Notes under the pieces: generated by a model
Told to the model about the DNA's origin: nothing
Databases searched by the model: none
The model's input: the letters and a program-made list of their open reading frames with translations, nothing else
In this document: one piece after another, positions 1-6,147 of the stretch
Numbering within the stretch: position 1 is the first letter of the stretch
How the letters are laid out: the number at the start of each line of letters is the position of its first letter
Translations under genes and position numbers: made by a program
Assembly (NCBI GenBank): GCA_003220955.1
Contig: QHTW01000113.1
Location: 1-6,147, forward strand
Origin: Gemmatimonadota bacterium
Lineage (GTDB): Bacteria; Gemmatimonadota; Gemmatimonadetes; Gemmatimonadales; GWC2-71-9
DNA length: 6,147 nucleotides
Reading direction: 5' to 3'

Positions 1-281
1 TCGACGCTGAGTCGCTGACGGCCAGGCTCGTCCTGCACATCGTGCCCCGCGCCAGGACCACCGCTGTGGCCGGTCGCCACGGCGACGCGCTCAAGATCAG
101 AGTTGCCGCGCCGCCGGCGGACGACGCGGCCAATGCAGAGCTCATCCGGTTTCTCTCCGCACGATTGGGACTTCCCCGCCATGCAATCGCCGTCACCGCG
201 GGACAATCGAGCAGGCGGAAAGTTGTCTCGATCACGGGTATGGAATCGGCTGCCGCACTGCGCATCCTGGAGGGTGAATGA
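1..281 (+). CDS. DUF167 / YggU-family protein, 5' end outside window
   Basis: This is the C-terminal part of a small conserved protein of the DUF167 (YggU) family, whose cellular role is not established. The open frame begins at base 3 with no stop before it, and 92 residues are visible. Family hallmarks are an N-terminal strand ending VPRAR, then HGDALKIRV, the core APPADDAANAELIRFLS (usually PPxDGxAN, so the Gly is Asp here), and the basic SSRRKVV segment near the end. The only in-frame start codon in view apart from CTG is GTG at 42. That start would remove the first beta strand, which aligns with family members, so the true start probably lies before the window. The gene ends in TGA at 279-281 and overlaps the next start by four bases (ATGA). 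Family assignment is firm; function is unknown. Confidence 0.85.
   Translation, partial: DAESLTARLVLHIVPRARTTAVAGRHGDALKIRVAAPPADDAANAELIRFLSARLGLPRHAIAVTAGQSSRRKVVSITGMESAAALRILEGE
269..274 (+). promoter_or_regulatory. Strong Shine-Dalgarno for the 51-residue membrane protein
   Basis: GGAGGG lies three bases before the ATG at 278, inside the last codons of the DUF167 gene. It is close to the ideal anti-16S match, though the spacing is short. It is the main reason for believing the short downstream frame is translated, probably by coupling to termination of the upstream gene. Confidence 0.6.
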
Positions 282-433
282 AACTGCTCAAAGCGCTCGT
301 CAGCTTCGTCGTCGGCACCTTGGCCGGTGCCCTGTGCAGCAAACTCTTCGGCCCGTTCGGCGGCGTGCTCGGCTTTATTGCGGGCGCGCTGGCGGCGTGG
401 TGGGTGGCGCAACGGATGGCCTTCTTCGAATGA
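278..433 (+). CDS. Small hydrophobic membrane protein, 51 residues
   Basis: I do not recognise this protein. It begins MKLLKALVSFVVGTLAGALC and has two hydrophobic stretches, about residues 7-20 and 29-46. They are separated by a short SKLFGPFGG turn, suggesting a helical hairpin in the inner membrane. Glycines recur (GTLAG, GPFGG, GFIAG), which is typical of tightly packed small transmembrane helices. The end is WWVAQRMAFFE. The ATG overlaps the TGA of the DUF167 gene, and a GGAGGG Shine-Dalgarno precedes it, so the two are probably co-translated. Its stop codon, TGA at 431-433, is the first unit of the heptamer array that follows. The frame is open from start to stop and its composition looks coding. 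It could be missed by annotation because of its length. A role cannot be assigned. Confidence 0.7.
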   Translation: MKLLKALVSFVVGTLAGALCSKLFGPFGGVLGFIAGALAAWWVAQRMAFFE

Positions 434-479
434 ACAATGATCAATGTCCAATGATCATTGATCATTGATCATTGGACAT
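431..479. repeat. AT-rich tandem heptamer array (seven 7-bp units)
   Basis: Seven units in strict 7-bp phase read TGAACAA, TGATCAA, TGTCCAA, TGATCAT, TGATCAT, TGATCAT, TGGACAT. The three central units (452-472) are identical. Bases 431-480 contain 16 G or C in 50, against a GC-rich background. Because 7 is not a multiple of 3, the three identical TGATCAT units put TGA in all three frames of each strand. Units with GATC give four such sites at 439, 453, 460 and 467. The array starts on the stop codon of the upstream + gene and contains the stop codon of the - gene (469-471). Confidence 0.9.
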
Positions 480-480
480 T
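443..480. terminator. 38-bp palindrome, likely bidirectional terminator between converging genes
   Basis: Bases 443-457 (AATGTCCAATGATCA) are the exact reverse complement of 466-480. The eight bases between them contain the self-complementary TGATCA, so the whole 38 bp is palindromic except for one T/T pair (458/465). An RNA from either strand could form a 15-bp hairpin. On the + strand it is followed by a short T-rich stretch (TTCTTT), and on the - strand by TTGATCATTGTTCATT. Position between two converging genes supports a shared terminator. The stem is AT-rich and the T-tracts are imperfect, so intrinsic termination is likely but not certain. It may also be a copy of a dispersed palindromic repeat. 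Confidence 0.6.
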
Positions 481-1311
481 CTTTAGCCGGTCCTTGATCC
501 GCTGCTGCATGTCGGGGAACGCGTTGCCCAGCTGCCGGAGCACCGCCCGCGCGGAGTCGGGCTTGCCGGCGGCGACATAGGCATCGGCTTTCAGGAATCC
601 CACACGCAGCTGCAGCCGGCGATCATCCGCCGGCAGCGGGAACCGCGACAGTGCCGCCAGCGCCATACGTCCATCGTTCCGGTCGCGGACCAGCGATTCG
701 ATCGCCAGCAGCCGCACATTCGTGTCGTTCGGGAATTCTCGCTCGAGCTTCCCGAACAACTCGACCGCCCGCGCGCTGTCGTGCTGGGTCCTGGCTTGCT
801 GCGCCGCTTGATAGAGACCCGCGAGGTACAACCGGCTGACGTCCGCCGTATCGCCGGAACGAGTCCCAACGCCACCCGCGTAGCTGTACACGAGATCGCC
901 GCCGAGATCAGCGGCTTCGAACAACGGGAACAGGCCGATGAGTCCCACGATCGCGGAGCCCCACAACGCGCCGCGGGCCTTTTCGAGACGGCCCCGCCGG
1001 GCGAGAATCAGCGCCGCAATCTCAATCGCCCCGACGATAAGGAAGATGTTGCGGGTACGCTTGCCCCACTCCTCGTGTTCGCCGACCGCTCGTCGGGCAC
1101 CCGGGATGCGCTCGACCGGTCCGTGCGCGTCTAAGCCGGAGTGGGCGGCCAGGGCGGCGATCGCGGCTCCCAGGATCAGCAGCGTCGCGGCCGCGGGACC
1201 AGTGAAGGCCGCGCGGCCGGAGAGGGAGACCCAGCGGAAGATCACGCCGAGAATCAGCAGCGCGATCACGAAGTGGACGATGACGGGGTGGTAAGCGCCG
1301 ATGTTTGGCAT
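469..1311 (-). CDS. DUF2231-family membrane protein with C-terminal TPR-like domain
   Basis: This 280-residue protein has two parts. Residues 1-150 match the DUF2231 membrane family: HPVIVHF at 8-14, with two membrane histidines, then four hydrophobic helices at about 10-28, 38-57, 86-104 and 115-133. Between helices two and three lies the segment HEEWGKRTRNIF (79-90), and after helix four comes DLGGDLVYSYAGGVG (135-149). Residues 155-275 are hydrophilic and helical, with repeats resembling TPRs (YLAGLYQAA...ARAVELFGKLEREFP and KADAYVAAGKPDSARAVLRQLGNAFP). The TPR-like part probably lies on one side of the membrane as a protein-binding surface. It is the last gene of the sigma-factor operon, 35 bp after the gene before it. 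The start codon ATG at 1309-1311 has no good Shine-Dalgarno, and no better in-frame start is seen nearby. The C-terminal codons and TGA stop fall inside the palindrome. The family is well supported; function is unknown. Confidence 0.8.
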   Translation of the reverse strand: MPNIGAYHPVIVHFVIALLILGVIFRWVSLSGRAAFTGPAAATLLILGAAIAALAAHSGLDAHGPVERIPGARRAVGEHEEWGKRTRNIFLIVGAIEIAALILARRGRLEKARGALWGSAIVGLIGLFPLFEAADLGGDLVYSYAGGVGTRSGDTADVSRLYLAGLYQAAQQARTQHDSARAVELFGKLEREFPNDTNVRLLAIESLVRDRNDGRMALAALSRFPLPADDRRLQLRVGFLKADAYVAAGKPDSARAVLRQLGNAFPDMQQRIKDRLKNVQ

Positions 1312-1346
1312 CGGCGGAACATACGCATACCCCCTGGCTTTCGCTG

Positions 1347-2000
1347 TCAGCGGGGCCTGATGGCGTCCCGGATGATGTCGTCGACGGCGAACTTGATGAA
1401 CTCCGCGCGCTTGTCGCGCCGACGCTGGCTCTCGGCGCGCACGTCCGCGAGCCTATGCTCGATATCCGCGATCTCGAGGGCCCGCAGCTGATCTTCGACA
1501 TCGAAATGCTGCGAGATGAGGCCCTCGATTTTTGCACGGATTGCAGGACGGCTGCTTTCGGAGGCGGTGCGGTATGCGCGCTGGTGCGCGCGCGCGTTTG
1601 CCTCGAGTCCAAACATTTTGCCGACAAGCTGCGCTCGCACGCTATCGCGCTGACCGAGCTTTTGCACCATGTCGAACTGTACCGTTAGCTGAGCGACTTC
1701 GGCCCAGTACTGGTCGGTCGATCCGCCAGTCATCGTCTGCGGGACCCCGTCTATAACCACGATCGGCTGGTTCTGCCCATTGACCGATCCGCCCTTGAGT
1801 GAGTCGAGCGAGCTTACGAGGTTCGGAGCGACGAGCATCAGGAAGGCCCGGGCCGCGGCCTCGGCCTCGGGCGGATGCTGTTGCATCATTTGCTGCACCC
1901 ACATCTGCTTCGCCTGTGGATTCGGCATGTCCTGCGCCGTGCCGGCTGTCGTGGCCAGGAGACCGAACACACCAATTACACCACTAATTCGGCAAGCCAT
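1347..2000 (-). CDS. Secreted helical protein of unknown function in an ECF sigma operon
   Basis: This 217-residue protein is not one I can name. Residues 1-22 look like a Sec signal peptide: a short n-region with Arg4, a hydrophobic core GVIGVFGLLATTAG, and probable cleavage after GTA-22. The mature protein would be periplasmic. Residues 28-70 are helical and Met/Gln-rich (QMWVQQMMQQHPPEAEAAARAF). Residues 70-95 are a Gly/Asn-rich loop with IVVIDGVPQTM. Residues 97-212 are long charged helices, including DVEDQLRALEIADIEHRLADV and QRRRDKRAEFIK, which could form a coiled coil or helical hairpin like small periplasmic stress sensors. The ATG overlaps the end of the anti-sigma gene by 17 bases, and GGGAG sits seven bases upstream (2008-2012), supporting this start and coupled translation. 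Position suggests a sensor or ligand partner for the anti-sigma factor, or an effector; this is inference. Confidence 0.75.
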   Translation of the reverse strand: MACRISGVIGVFGLLATTAGTAQDMPNPQAKQMWVQQMMQQHPPEAEAAARAFLMLVAPNLVSSLDSLKGGSVNGQNQPIVVIDGVPQTMTGGSTDQYWAEVAQLTVQFDMVQKLGQRDSVRAQLVGKMFGLEANARAHQRAYRTASESSRPAIRAKIEGLISQHFDVEDQLRALEIADIEHRLADVRAESQRRRDKRAEFIKFAVDDIIRDAIRPR

Positions 2001-2370
2001 AGTATCGCTCCCGTTCGAGTCGAGTGAGCTGCGCGTCGATATCGAGCATCGCCCTGTCTGTCACATATCCGGCCGTCGCCGACCACGTTGCCGTGGGCGT
2101 CCAGCGCGCGATCGGGTCGCGAGCGGGACCCGGCCTCGCCATGACCAACCCTGCGAGCGCTGCGGCGGCCGCGAGCGCGATCCAGATCCGCGCGGAGCGT
2201 CGGCGCGGCGGCAATGCGACGTCCAGCGCCACGCGCCCCCGTTCGAGCTCGGCGAGCGTCGCCCGGCACGTGTCGCAGCCGGCCACGTGGGACTCGATGT
2301 CCGAGTTCCGCGGTTCTGGTACCTCGCCGTAAGCGAGCAGCAGCAGTTCGTCGTCGGTCGGATGATTCAT
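1984..2370 (-). CDS. Anti-sigma factor, zinc-finger (ZAS) type, single-pass membrane protein
   Basis: This 128-residue protein is the likely antagonist of the adjacent ECF sigma factor. The N-terminal cytoplasmic part has the ZAS signature His28-x3-Cys32-x2-Cys35 (HVAGCDTC) with an upstream His3, the spacing expected for a zinc-binding anti-sigma domain. Residues 7-42 form the typical DDELLLLAYGEVP...CRATLAEL helix pattern. After a basic stretch (PPRRRSAR) comes one transmembrane helix at about 62-78. The remaining 50 or so residues would be outside the cytoplasm, ending in TRLERERYYGLPN. The gene starts in an ATGA overlap with the sigma gene stop (2367-2370). A GGAG lies eight bases upstream (2379-2382), so the two proteins are probably made in matched amounts. 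Whether it responds to redox, metal loss or a periplasmic signal cannot be told from sequence. Confidence 0.88.
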   Translation of the reverse strand: MNHPTDDELLLLAYGEVPEPRNSDIESHVAGCDTCRATLAELERGRVALDVALPPRRRSARIWIALAAAAALAGLVMARPGPARDPIARWTPTATWSATAGYVTDRAMLDIDAQLTRLERERYYGLPN

Positions 2371-2867
2371 CGATAGTTCTCCAATGCCGCACTGATCCGC
2401 GCGAGCGCGGCGCGCATTTGCGTCAGGACAGTGCCGAGCGGCCTGTTGAGCCGGTCGGCAATCTGCTGGAAGGTGAGGCCGCCCTGCTGGCGGAGCTCCA
2501 CCACGTCGCGCAGCACCGCAGGCAACGCGTGTACGGCGCTGCGCACGGCGACTCGCAGCTCTCGCTCCAGCAGCGGGGCGTCCGCGGCGCCCGCCAGCGC
2601 CGGCTCGGCGGACGCCATCTCGACTGCCGCGCGGCGCCGCACGAGCTCACGGCGCAGGTGATCGCGCCAGACGTTGGCCGCGATGCGAAACAGGTAGCCA
2701 CGGGCGTTGCCGTTCAGCGAGAGCCGGGGGGTCGCGATGACGAGGCGCGCGGCCACTTCTTGCAACAGTTCCGCGGCCAAATCGTCGTCGCGGCACCGCG
2801 CGCCGAGGAAGTTTCGGAGCGCCCCCTGGTGCTCGGCGAGCAGTCTGTCAGCCGCTATTGGGGCCAT
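2367..2867 (-). CDS. ECF-type RNA polymerase sigma factor (sigma-70 family)
   Basis: This 166-residue protein has only the two domains typical of extracytoplasmic-function sigma factors. Region 2 (about 12-76) contains DDDLAAELLQEVAARLV, matching the core-binding helix, and NARGYLFRIAANVWRDHLRR, the region 2.3/2.4 part that opens and reads the -10 element. A short linker (77-100) leads to region 4 (about 104-158). Its helix-turn-helix, LTFQQIADRLNRPLGTVLTQMRAALARI, would read the -35 element. The length is normal for the class. The start ATG at 2865-2867 has AGG six bases upstream. The stop overlaps the anti-sigma start, and it is the first gene of a four-gene operon. It probably directs transcription of its own operon, and perhaps distant genes, once released by the anti-sigma factor. 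The ECF subgroup cannot be fixed by eye. Confidence 0.92.
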   Translation of the reverse strand: MAPIAADRLLAEHQGALRNFLGARCRDDDLAAELLQEVAARLVIATPRLSLNGNARGYLFRIAANVWRDHLRRELVRRRAAVEMASAEPALAGAADAPLLERELRVAVRSAVHALPAVLRDVVELRQQGGLTFQQIADRLNRPLGTVLTQMRAALARISAALENYR

Positions 2868-2880
2868 GGTTACCTAAGAG

Positions 2881-2907
2881 TACGCGGGAAGGGGGTTATT
2901 ATTTTCC
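2881..2907 (-). promoter_or_regulatory. Candidate ECF-type autoregulated promoter for the sigma operon
   Basis: On the - strand GGAAAA (2907-2902), a 17-base spacer and CGTA (2884-2881) resemble ECF promoters with an AAC/AAA-type -35 and a CGT core -10, such as the TGAAAC-N16-CGTA pattern known for Bacillus SigW. Transcription would begin about ten bases before the sigma-factor ATG, leaving room only for the AGG ribosome site. The match is imperfect and found by eye in a 43-bp gap, so it is a candidate only. Confidence 0.3.
2897..2902 (+). promoter_or_regulatory. Candidate -10 element (TATTAT) for the methionine/repair operon
   Basis: TATTAT lies in the only AT-rich stretch of the divergent gap, eight bases before the GTG start at 2911. 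Transcription would then start at or next to the GTG, giving a leaderless or nearly leaderless mRNA. This agrees with the lack of a properly spaced Shine-Dalgarno; the GGAAGGGGG at 2887-2895 is 15 bases away. No convincing -35 is seen. Confidence 0.3.
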
Positions 2908-2910
2908 GTT

Positions 2911-4746
<1,836 letters not shown>

Positions 4747-4759
4747 ATAGCATCCGGCA

Positions 4760-5626
4760 ATGCCGGAGCTTCCCGACATCACGATATACCTCGAGGCGCT
4801 GGCCCCACGGATCGTGGGCCAGCCCCTCGAGCGCGTCCGCATCGTCAGTCCCTCGCTGCTGCGCACGGTCGACCCGCCGGTCGCGGCGGCGGTGGGCCGC
4901 AAGGTCGTGGCCCTGAGGCGCATCGGGAAACGCATCGTGTGGGAGCTGGACGGCAAGCTCTTCCTCGTCTTCCATTTGATGATCGCAGGGCGATTCAAAT
5001 GGCGGCCCGCGGGCACGAGTCCTCCCGCCAAGATCGGGCTCGCATCATTCGACTTTCCAACGGGCACACTGTTGCTCACCGAGGCCAGCTCCAAGAAACG
5101 CGCGTCGTTGCATGTCGTCGCGGGCGAGGCGGGCCTGGCAGCGCACGATCCCGGCGGGCTGAACGTGCTCGAAGCCGATCTCCCCGCGTTCCGCGAGCGC
5201 CTGCAGTCCGAGTCGCACACCTTGAAGCGCGCGCTGACGGATCCGATTCTGCACGCCGCGAAGCTTTCGTTGTTTCAGCTCACCGGAAAACTGAGCGACG
5301 CTGAGATCGCGCGCTTGTATGAGGCAACGCAGAAGACCATACGCTTCTGGATCGAGAAGCTGCGCGCCGAGACGAACCGCGGCGCCAAGTTTCCCGAGAA
5401 GGTGAGCGCGTTCAAGGAGGGCATGGCCGTGCACGGCCGCTACAGGCAGCCCTGCCCCGTCTGCGGCTCGCCCGTCCAGCGCATCCGCTACGCCGACAAC
5501 GAGGCGAACTACTGCGCCACCTGCCAGACGGGTGGCCGCGTGCTCGCCGATCGCTCGCTCTCTCGCCTCCTCAAGGCCGACTGGCCCCGATCGCTCGAAG
5601 AATGGGAAGCGAAGCTCGGGCGCTGA
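4760..5626 (+). CDS. Fpg/Nei-family DNA glycosylase homologue with apparent deletion in the H2TH motif
   Basis: Fpg/Nei enzymes remove oxidised bases from DNA and cut the strand. This 288-residue member keeps the essential N-terminus MPELPD (Pro2 nucleophile, Glu3), the conserved Lys57 (RRIGKRIV), His72 in HLMIAGRF, and a C-terminal zinc finger with Cys232, Cys235, Cys252 and Cys255. In the zinc-finger hairpin, the Arg of classical Fpg appears replaced by Asn (ADNEANYC), which I believe is a subfamily trait. The oddity is in the middle domain. Relatives read roughly KxxLxDxx(L)(V/F)xG(I/V)GNxYxxE followed by xLHxAxLSP. Here LKRALTDP (155-162) runs straight into ILHAAKLS (163-170). About 13 residues, including the DNA-contacting Asn of GIGN, are absent while the frame stays open. 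The start is fixed by MPELPD; there is no clear Shine-Dalgarno, so coupling to the upstream gene is likely. Family assignment is firm; enzymatic activity is doubtful. Confidence 0.9.
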   Translation: MPELPDITIYLEALAPRIVGQPLERVRIVSPSLLRTVDPPVAAAVGRKVVALRRIGKRIVWELDGKLFLVFHLMIAGRFKWRPAGTSPPAKIGLASFDFPTGTLLLTEASSKKRASLHVVAGEAGLAAHDPGGLNVLEADLPAFRERLQSESHTLKRALTDPILHAAKLSLFQLTGKLSDAEIARLYEATQKTIRFWIEKLRAETNRGAKFPEKVSAFKEGMAVHGRYRQPCPVCGSPVQRIRYADNEANYCATCQTGGRVLADRSLSRLLKADWPRSLEEWEAKLGR

Positions 5627-6144
5627 CGATCCGCCGCGCACTCAGCGACGACGCCACAACCGTGGCGCACATCCACGTCGAGTCGTGGAATGTCGCGTAC
5701 CGCGGCATCATGCCGGACGAGGTCATCGCCAGAACCGACCTCGCGTACCGCACTGCGTTCTGGGCCGAGCGAATTGCCGATCAGGAATGGCCGGTCTTTT
5801 TGCTGGAAGAGAACGGCAAGTGCATCGCCTTCTGCCAGATGGTTCCCACACAGGATTCCGATGACGACGCGGCACGTGTCGGCCATATCCCCTCGTTGCA
5901 CGTGCTGCCGCAACTGCGCGGCCATGGCCATGGGCGCGTCCTCATCGATCACGTGTTTGCGGAATTCCGGCGCCGCGGCTTCGCCGAGGTGACGCTCTGG
6001 GTACTCGAAGAAAACCGGAATGCCCGGCGGTTTTATGAGAAGTCCGGGTTCCGTCTGGATGGCGGAAGTCGAAGCTATCCGCGGACAAATGTCCCCGAGG
6101 TACGGTATCGGATCGGTTTGAACCGTGCCCTAAAGGGCGGTTAA
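5602..6144 (+). CDS. GNAT-family N-acetyltransferase
   Basis: This 180-residue protein has the complete GNAT fold, which transfers an acetyl group from acetyl-CoA to an amine. The order is: beta 1 TIRRALSDDATTVAHIHVESW (9-29), then YRGIMPDEVI (33-42), a common pattern in this branch. The central strand reads VGHIPSLHVLPQLRG (93-107), the acetyl-CoA pyrophosphate loop RGHGHG (106-111), and motif B LWVLEENRNARRFYEKSGF (132-150) with the usual Asn and Tyr. The substrate cannot be deduced. The ATG at 5602 overlaps the end of the glycosylase gene by 25 bases. This start is chosen because the first beta strand begins only about eight residues later and later starts would cut it. No well-placed Shine-Dalgarno is seen, so translation is probably coupled. 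Its stop falls inside a small hairpin at 6121-6142. Confidence 0.9.
   Translation: MGSEARALTIRRALSDDATTVAHIHVESWNVAYRGIMPDEVIARTDLAYRTAFWAERIADQEWPVFLLEENGKCIAFCQMVPTQDSDDDAARVGHIPSLHVLPQLRGHGHGRVLIDHVFAEFRRRGFAEVTLWVLEENRNARRFYEKSGFRLDGGSRSYPRTNVPEVRYRIGLNRALKGG
6121..6142 (+). terminator. Possible hairpin over the GNAT stop codon
   Basis: AACC-GT-GCCC (6121-6130), a TAAA loop (6131-6134) and GGGCGGTT (6135-6142) can form an eight-base-pair stem with a two-base bulge. It covers the last codons and the first base of the TAA stop. The window ends five bases later, so a T-tract cannot be judged. It may terminate the three-gene + operon. Confidence 0.3.
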
Positions 6145-6147
6145 ATT

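Noticed and set aside
42..281. GTG at 42 as the start of the DUF167 gene
   Set aside because: The in-frame codons before it encode TARLVLHI, which aligns with the first strand of the family, so the gene most likely begins before the window.
431..480. Repeat array considered as a CRISPR
   Set aside because: Units are seven bases with no spacers, so it is a simple tandem repeat with palindromic symmetry.
1312..1346. Separate promoter or alternative start for the DUF2231 gene
   Set aside because: AGGGGG at about 20 bases upstream is too far from the ATG, nearer ATGs are out of frame, and no promoter boxes are visible; co-transcription with the upstream gene is simpler.
2868..2910. SAM, cobalamin or T-box leader for the methionine gene
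   Set aside because: Only 43 bases separate the divergent genes, too few for any of these structures, and no matching core motifs are seen.

Overview
The window is a compact, GC-rich bacterial segment with almost no non-coding DNA. It carries nine genes in three transcription blocks. Long antisense open frames and tight gene overlaps fit a high-GC chromosome. The gene mix (fused homocysteine methyltransferase/MTHFR, an ECF sigma factor with a zinc-type anti-sigma partner, and a DUF2231 protein with a TPR-like tail) is compatible with a Gemmatimonadota-like or similar environmental bacterium. That placement is inference only, since no rRNA or phylogenetic marker is present.

Block 1 (+, 1-433): the end of a DUF167/YggU-family gene, then a 51-residue membrane protein that starts inside it and has a strong Shine-Dalgarno. 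Block 1 meets block 2 tail to tail at an AT-rich element (431-480). This element is both a 7-bp tandem repeat and a near-perfect 38-bp palindrome. It supplies TGA stops in all six frames and contains the stop codons of both converging genes.

Block 2 (-, 2867 down to 469): a four-gene operon in the order ECF sigma factor, single-pass zinc-finger anti-sigma factor, secreted helical protein of unknown function, and a DUF2231 membrane protein with a C-terminal TPR-like domain. The first three genes overlap and the fourth follows after 35 bp. This looks like an envelope-sensing regulatory cassette whose last two proteins have no assigned role.

Block 3 (+, 2911-6144): a bifunctional homocysteine S-methyltransferase/methylenetetrahydrofolate reductase, an Fpg/Nei-family DNA glycosylase homologue, and a GNAT acetyltransferase, closely packed or overlapping. 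The glycosylase homologue keeps the catalytic N-terminus and the zinc finger but appears to lack about 13 residues holding the G(I/V)GN motif of the H2TH domain. This is the most striking anomaly in the window.

Blocks 2 and 3 diverge from a 43-bp gap (2868-2910) that must hold both promoters. A -10-like box for the + strand and an ECF-like promoter for the - strand overlap there. No rRNA, tRNA, CRISPR array, insertion sequence or phage gene was found.
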